From Sipunculus nudus (taxonomy: Eukaryota > Annelida > Sipuncula > Golfingiida > Sipunculidae), in assembly GCA_026874595.1 (NCBI GenBank), contig CM049314.1, forward strand, positions 15,368,729-15,432,728: a stretch of 64,000 bases of DNA, written 5' to 3'. Both the position numbers and the translations under genes were made by a program. Every line of letters begins with the position of its first letter. The first letter of the stretch is position 1. Shown one piece after another: positions 61,031-64,000 of this stretch. The notes beneath the pieces were generated by a model. That model worked only from the letters and a program-made list of their open reading frames with translations. It did not search any database and was not told the DNA's origin.

Positions 61031-63690
61031 ATCGTATGTGCATCGATTGAGAACATGCATATTTATAAGTTTGTCAATCAATATTTCATATATTTGAATT
61101 TGCATACTTCTTTTAAAGAGTTTATTACTTAAAAATTTAGTTACATACTGACTGTTTGCACATTGCTTTTAATATTATATCTATATATTTTTATTATATT
61201 ATATGTATAAATAAAAATCCCATGGGAAGTTAAAATTTAATAATATTCTTCAATGGAAAGGATTCGCCAATTACTTTTTTGTATAATTTATTGTTTACTT
61301 TTGCTAGTCCCAGCCAGACGGCAATGTCCCTGTTGGCAAGAGGGCTCGGCGGGTGGTTTGCCCTCTCATTGATTAGCGATGTTGTGGGACAAGCAACGCC
61401 GCCAGCTGGCGGGCAAATTATTCTGCCGATCAACACCAGAGTGGGCTGTGAGCTTCAAATAATATTAAAGATGTATATATCCATGAATATCCCAAACAGT
61501 TACAAAGAAAACTGTCATGTTATGTTCAAGCAATTATGTGTATGAGGCGAAAGAAAACATCAAACCATAAAAAATATGACCTGGTTTAGTACCCTTAATA
61601 TTGTCTATGGACATGTCTTACTCGACACATATGTATCCATATGTCACTCATTGCATAAAATTGTTATAACTGTGTAAATATCCGTGTTTCTAAATTTGGT
61701 AACATTATTACGGTTTCATTAATCTGACGAATTGGATGACGATGTTGATAATTGAAAAAAACTGTGAAAGAAAGTAAAAAAAGAGGATTCTAGGACTAAC
61801 GGGTGCGTTTTGTGCTCTGCTTCAATTGAAGGTCTCAAAAACTGAGAAAAAATGCGTAAAAATTTTACAAATTATTAGGTGGCACCACCAGTCTTTTGAA
61901 ACGGTGCTTGACTAATAAACCTGGAAGGATTCGTGGAAATCATTTCTTTGGTTATTCAGATACTTGAAGTTTTGTATCATATTTTAATTATTCTGGGGTG
62001 CACAAATAGACTCAAAACTCAGTGACCTAATTTCAGGTGTCCAGGGAGATTTTAAGGACCTCCCAGGATTTAAAGTGGGTGGACTGCTGGATTAAATGTC
62101 ACCAATTATGCGGAAGATGCAGGAATATGTAGAATCGACGGGTATATGCAGAGTCCGCGGATATATGCAAAGTGCGCGGGTATATGCAGTAACTGTGAGG
62201 CAGGTGAAGAAGACTCTGAGGAAGGAGACTTTGAAGGATTCAAATAAATAGTATATGCTAAAAATAGGCCAAATGTAGCTCCTGTATCTTCTCAATGATG
62301 AAAACCTTTGACAATTATAAAATTATATGGCTGTGAATATTTTTTTTAATATTTATGTGCGATATTAATTAATTTATCAGTAAATCGCAATACGATGATT
62401 CGCATATTGCGTATTGCGATACAGTTCACAAATATCGATGCCTGCCTAAAACTGATTTTTAAAAAATAAAAATAATCTTTCTGTTGCACATTTGGACATC
62501 TAAATTTGTTTGGATTTATGACAGGCTTAAAGTAAGAGCCGCCTCCGTGTCTTCAGCCATTAAGGTCCGTCCAAGGAAATTTGCATCTCTGCCTGATGAC
62601 TTATTGGTACACGAGATATGTTTACATACAACAAAAAAAAGTTGATCTGAACACGATCATAATACATGATCATTCATCAATATTCTCTCCTAATATCTTA
62701 TGTTAACTGCTAGTGTCAAATTAACAGTATTGTTGTTTAAGAAATCAAGCTTTGCGATGTGATACACGGCTGTGATCGTACAACGCACTTATACCTCTCT
62801 GTGCTATACCAAAGTCCATTATTCTATGATTGCTGAGTTATTTGCACTTTGATTGTAGAGGTTTCTTTGAGTACTCTCAACAAAGTATTACATACTTATG
62901 TACTAAGTACCTGGCATTTTTCGTGTTTGAAATACACAGATCTGCATAATTATATTTCTTGTCTAATATTAACATAATAAAACATTAATAATAAAAAATG
63001 ACAATAATATTTTTAGTTTAAAAATACATATATCATATAAAATACTAAACACACTCATTTTCTATCAATTTAATACAATTAAATATCGCAATACGTATCG
63101 CAATGAGCCACCACCTATTTCAATATATCGCAATAGGAATTTTTGCAGACGATACCCATCAATAGTAAATTTTAATCAGTTTTCAATAGTGTGGAGTTAA
63201 TGAATGACTCACTACAAATTGGTTTTTGTTTATGTTTAATGATACTTAACAACTTGGAAAGGATAGTGAAACCAACAAGGGATTTTCCACTTTCATCGGA
63301 ATAGACGTGGAATACAGTACTTGCAGGATATCCTGGATGAAAGTGGACACTTCTGTACTCTCGATCAGTGAACTGATAGAGATTTGACGTTAAATCTAAT
63401 TTTCTTGAATAACACAGGTTCCTTAAAGCAATGCCTTAACCGTTGGAGGATAAGTTAAGAGCACAAGAAAATAATAATTCATATCAGAGCCTGGCTGGAT
63501 ATAATCTCCAGAATACTTGCTTCAAACCATCAAATCTACTACTAAGTAAATCAAAACATTTTACAATTTGCTATTAAAACCAAAATATGAAGAACCTACT
63601 GCATTAATATATTGGCAACAGAGTACAATATATCCTATGATCAAATGTGCATAAGTGATCCAAACCCGTACTTTATAAGAATAGATATAA
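61030..63690. other. Noncoding; two related GCGATA-rich tails
   Basis: TATTGCG/CGCAATACG words cluster at 62380-62450 and 63080-63160, each followed by GATGCC or GATACCCATC. They look like two same-orientation fragments of one repeat family. No gene recognised. Confidence 0.45.
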
Positions 63691-64000
63691 CAGACATTTA
63701 TTTTGAAATTGATGCAATTAGCTGATAATGGACTATGTGACTATTATGAAAGAAATGTTGACACCCTCGAGCAAACCCCGAACAAACGCACTCACTAGCA
63801 AAATTCTCGCACCATCACAGTTTCGCTTCAAGATAAAGTCCCCTTGCCTGTTCCTGAGAGCGAGCACCATCACAAGAATGCCTATCCCTCGGCAAACAAC
63901 ATCATTGTCTCTGAAGTAATTTACAGATTGAATATAAACAAGGTGGCCTCCCTCAGACATAGACTGTCAATATCCACTGACGCGATCGTCCATCTGGACA
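63691..64000 (+). pseudogene. Possible partial coding segment at the window end, one in-frame stop
   Basis: One + frame reads LMQLADNGLCDYYERNVDTL and on to a TAG at 63796-63798. It then stays open to the window edge (TITVSLQDKVPLPVPE, ANNIIVSEVIYRLN, SISTDAIVHLD). The local composition is richer in GC than its surroundings. There is an AG acceptor-like ataacag just upstream of it. I do not recognise the product; it could be an exon, a retroelement remnant or chance. Confidence 0.3.

Overview
This window looks like nuclear DNA of an animal, most likely a marine invertebrate and perhaps a mollusc. It is AT-rich, has introns with GT/AG borders, and carries several metazoan transposon classes (Ty3/gypsy LTR elements, Penelope-like, L1-like LINEs, MITE-like inverted repeats). 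The species is inference; no sequence seen here fixes it.

The only gene I can assemble with confidence is a + strand SLC16-type monocarboxylate transporter (MCT) at 9752-19650. It has five coding exons joined by phase-1 introns and encodes 434 residues. A second MCT copy at 46013-50020 has lost its reading frame and shows no first two exons, so I call it a pseudogene. A short ATG-to-donor segment at 31991-32102 may be a first exon of another gene. An open frame with one internal stop runs off the right edge (63691-64000).

Layout: 1-9.7 kb is repeat-rich noncoding DNA with an inverted-repeat element at about 6.3-6.8 kb. 9.7-19.7 kb is the intact MCT gene, with tandem repeats and a MITE in its introns. 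19.9-24.5 kb is a decayed + strand Ty3/gypsy pol between two Penelope-like GIY-YIG remnants. 24.8-25.3 kb is a MITE. 25.3-33.5 kb is noncoding with a minisatellite and degenerate repeats. 33.56-44.27 kb is one large minus-strand LTR retrotransposon whose pol order is protease, integrase, RT, RNase H (Gmr1-like). It carries a roughly 4.4-kb nested insertion with long terminal inverted repeats, and a segment of about 0.87 kb (LTR end, primer-binding site, gag start) that appears to have inverted in place. 45.3-45.8 kb holds a tRNA-like sequence inside inverted repeats. 46.0-50.0 kb is the MCT pseudogene. 50.0-54.6 kb holds a 1.05-kb duplicated block lying partly inside a split MITE. 56.66-57.65 kb is a 5'-truncated LINE with a clear 16-bp target site duplication. 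57.9-64 kb is noncoding with a further LINE tail near 60.6-61.0 kb.

I found no defence island, operon or clearly new biochemical system. The most interesting material is structural: the internal inversion and unusual domain order of the retrotransposon, the nested long-TIR insertion, and the tRNA-like/inverted-repeat unit.
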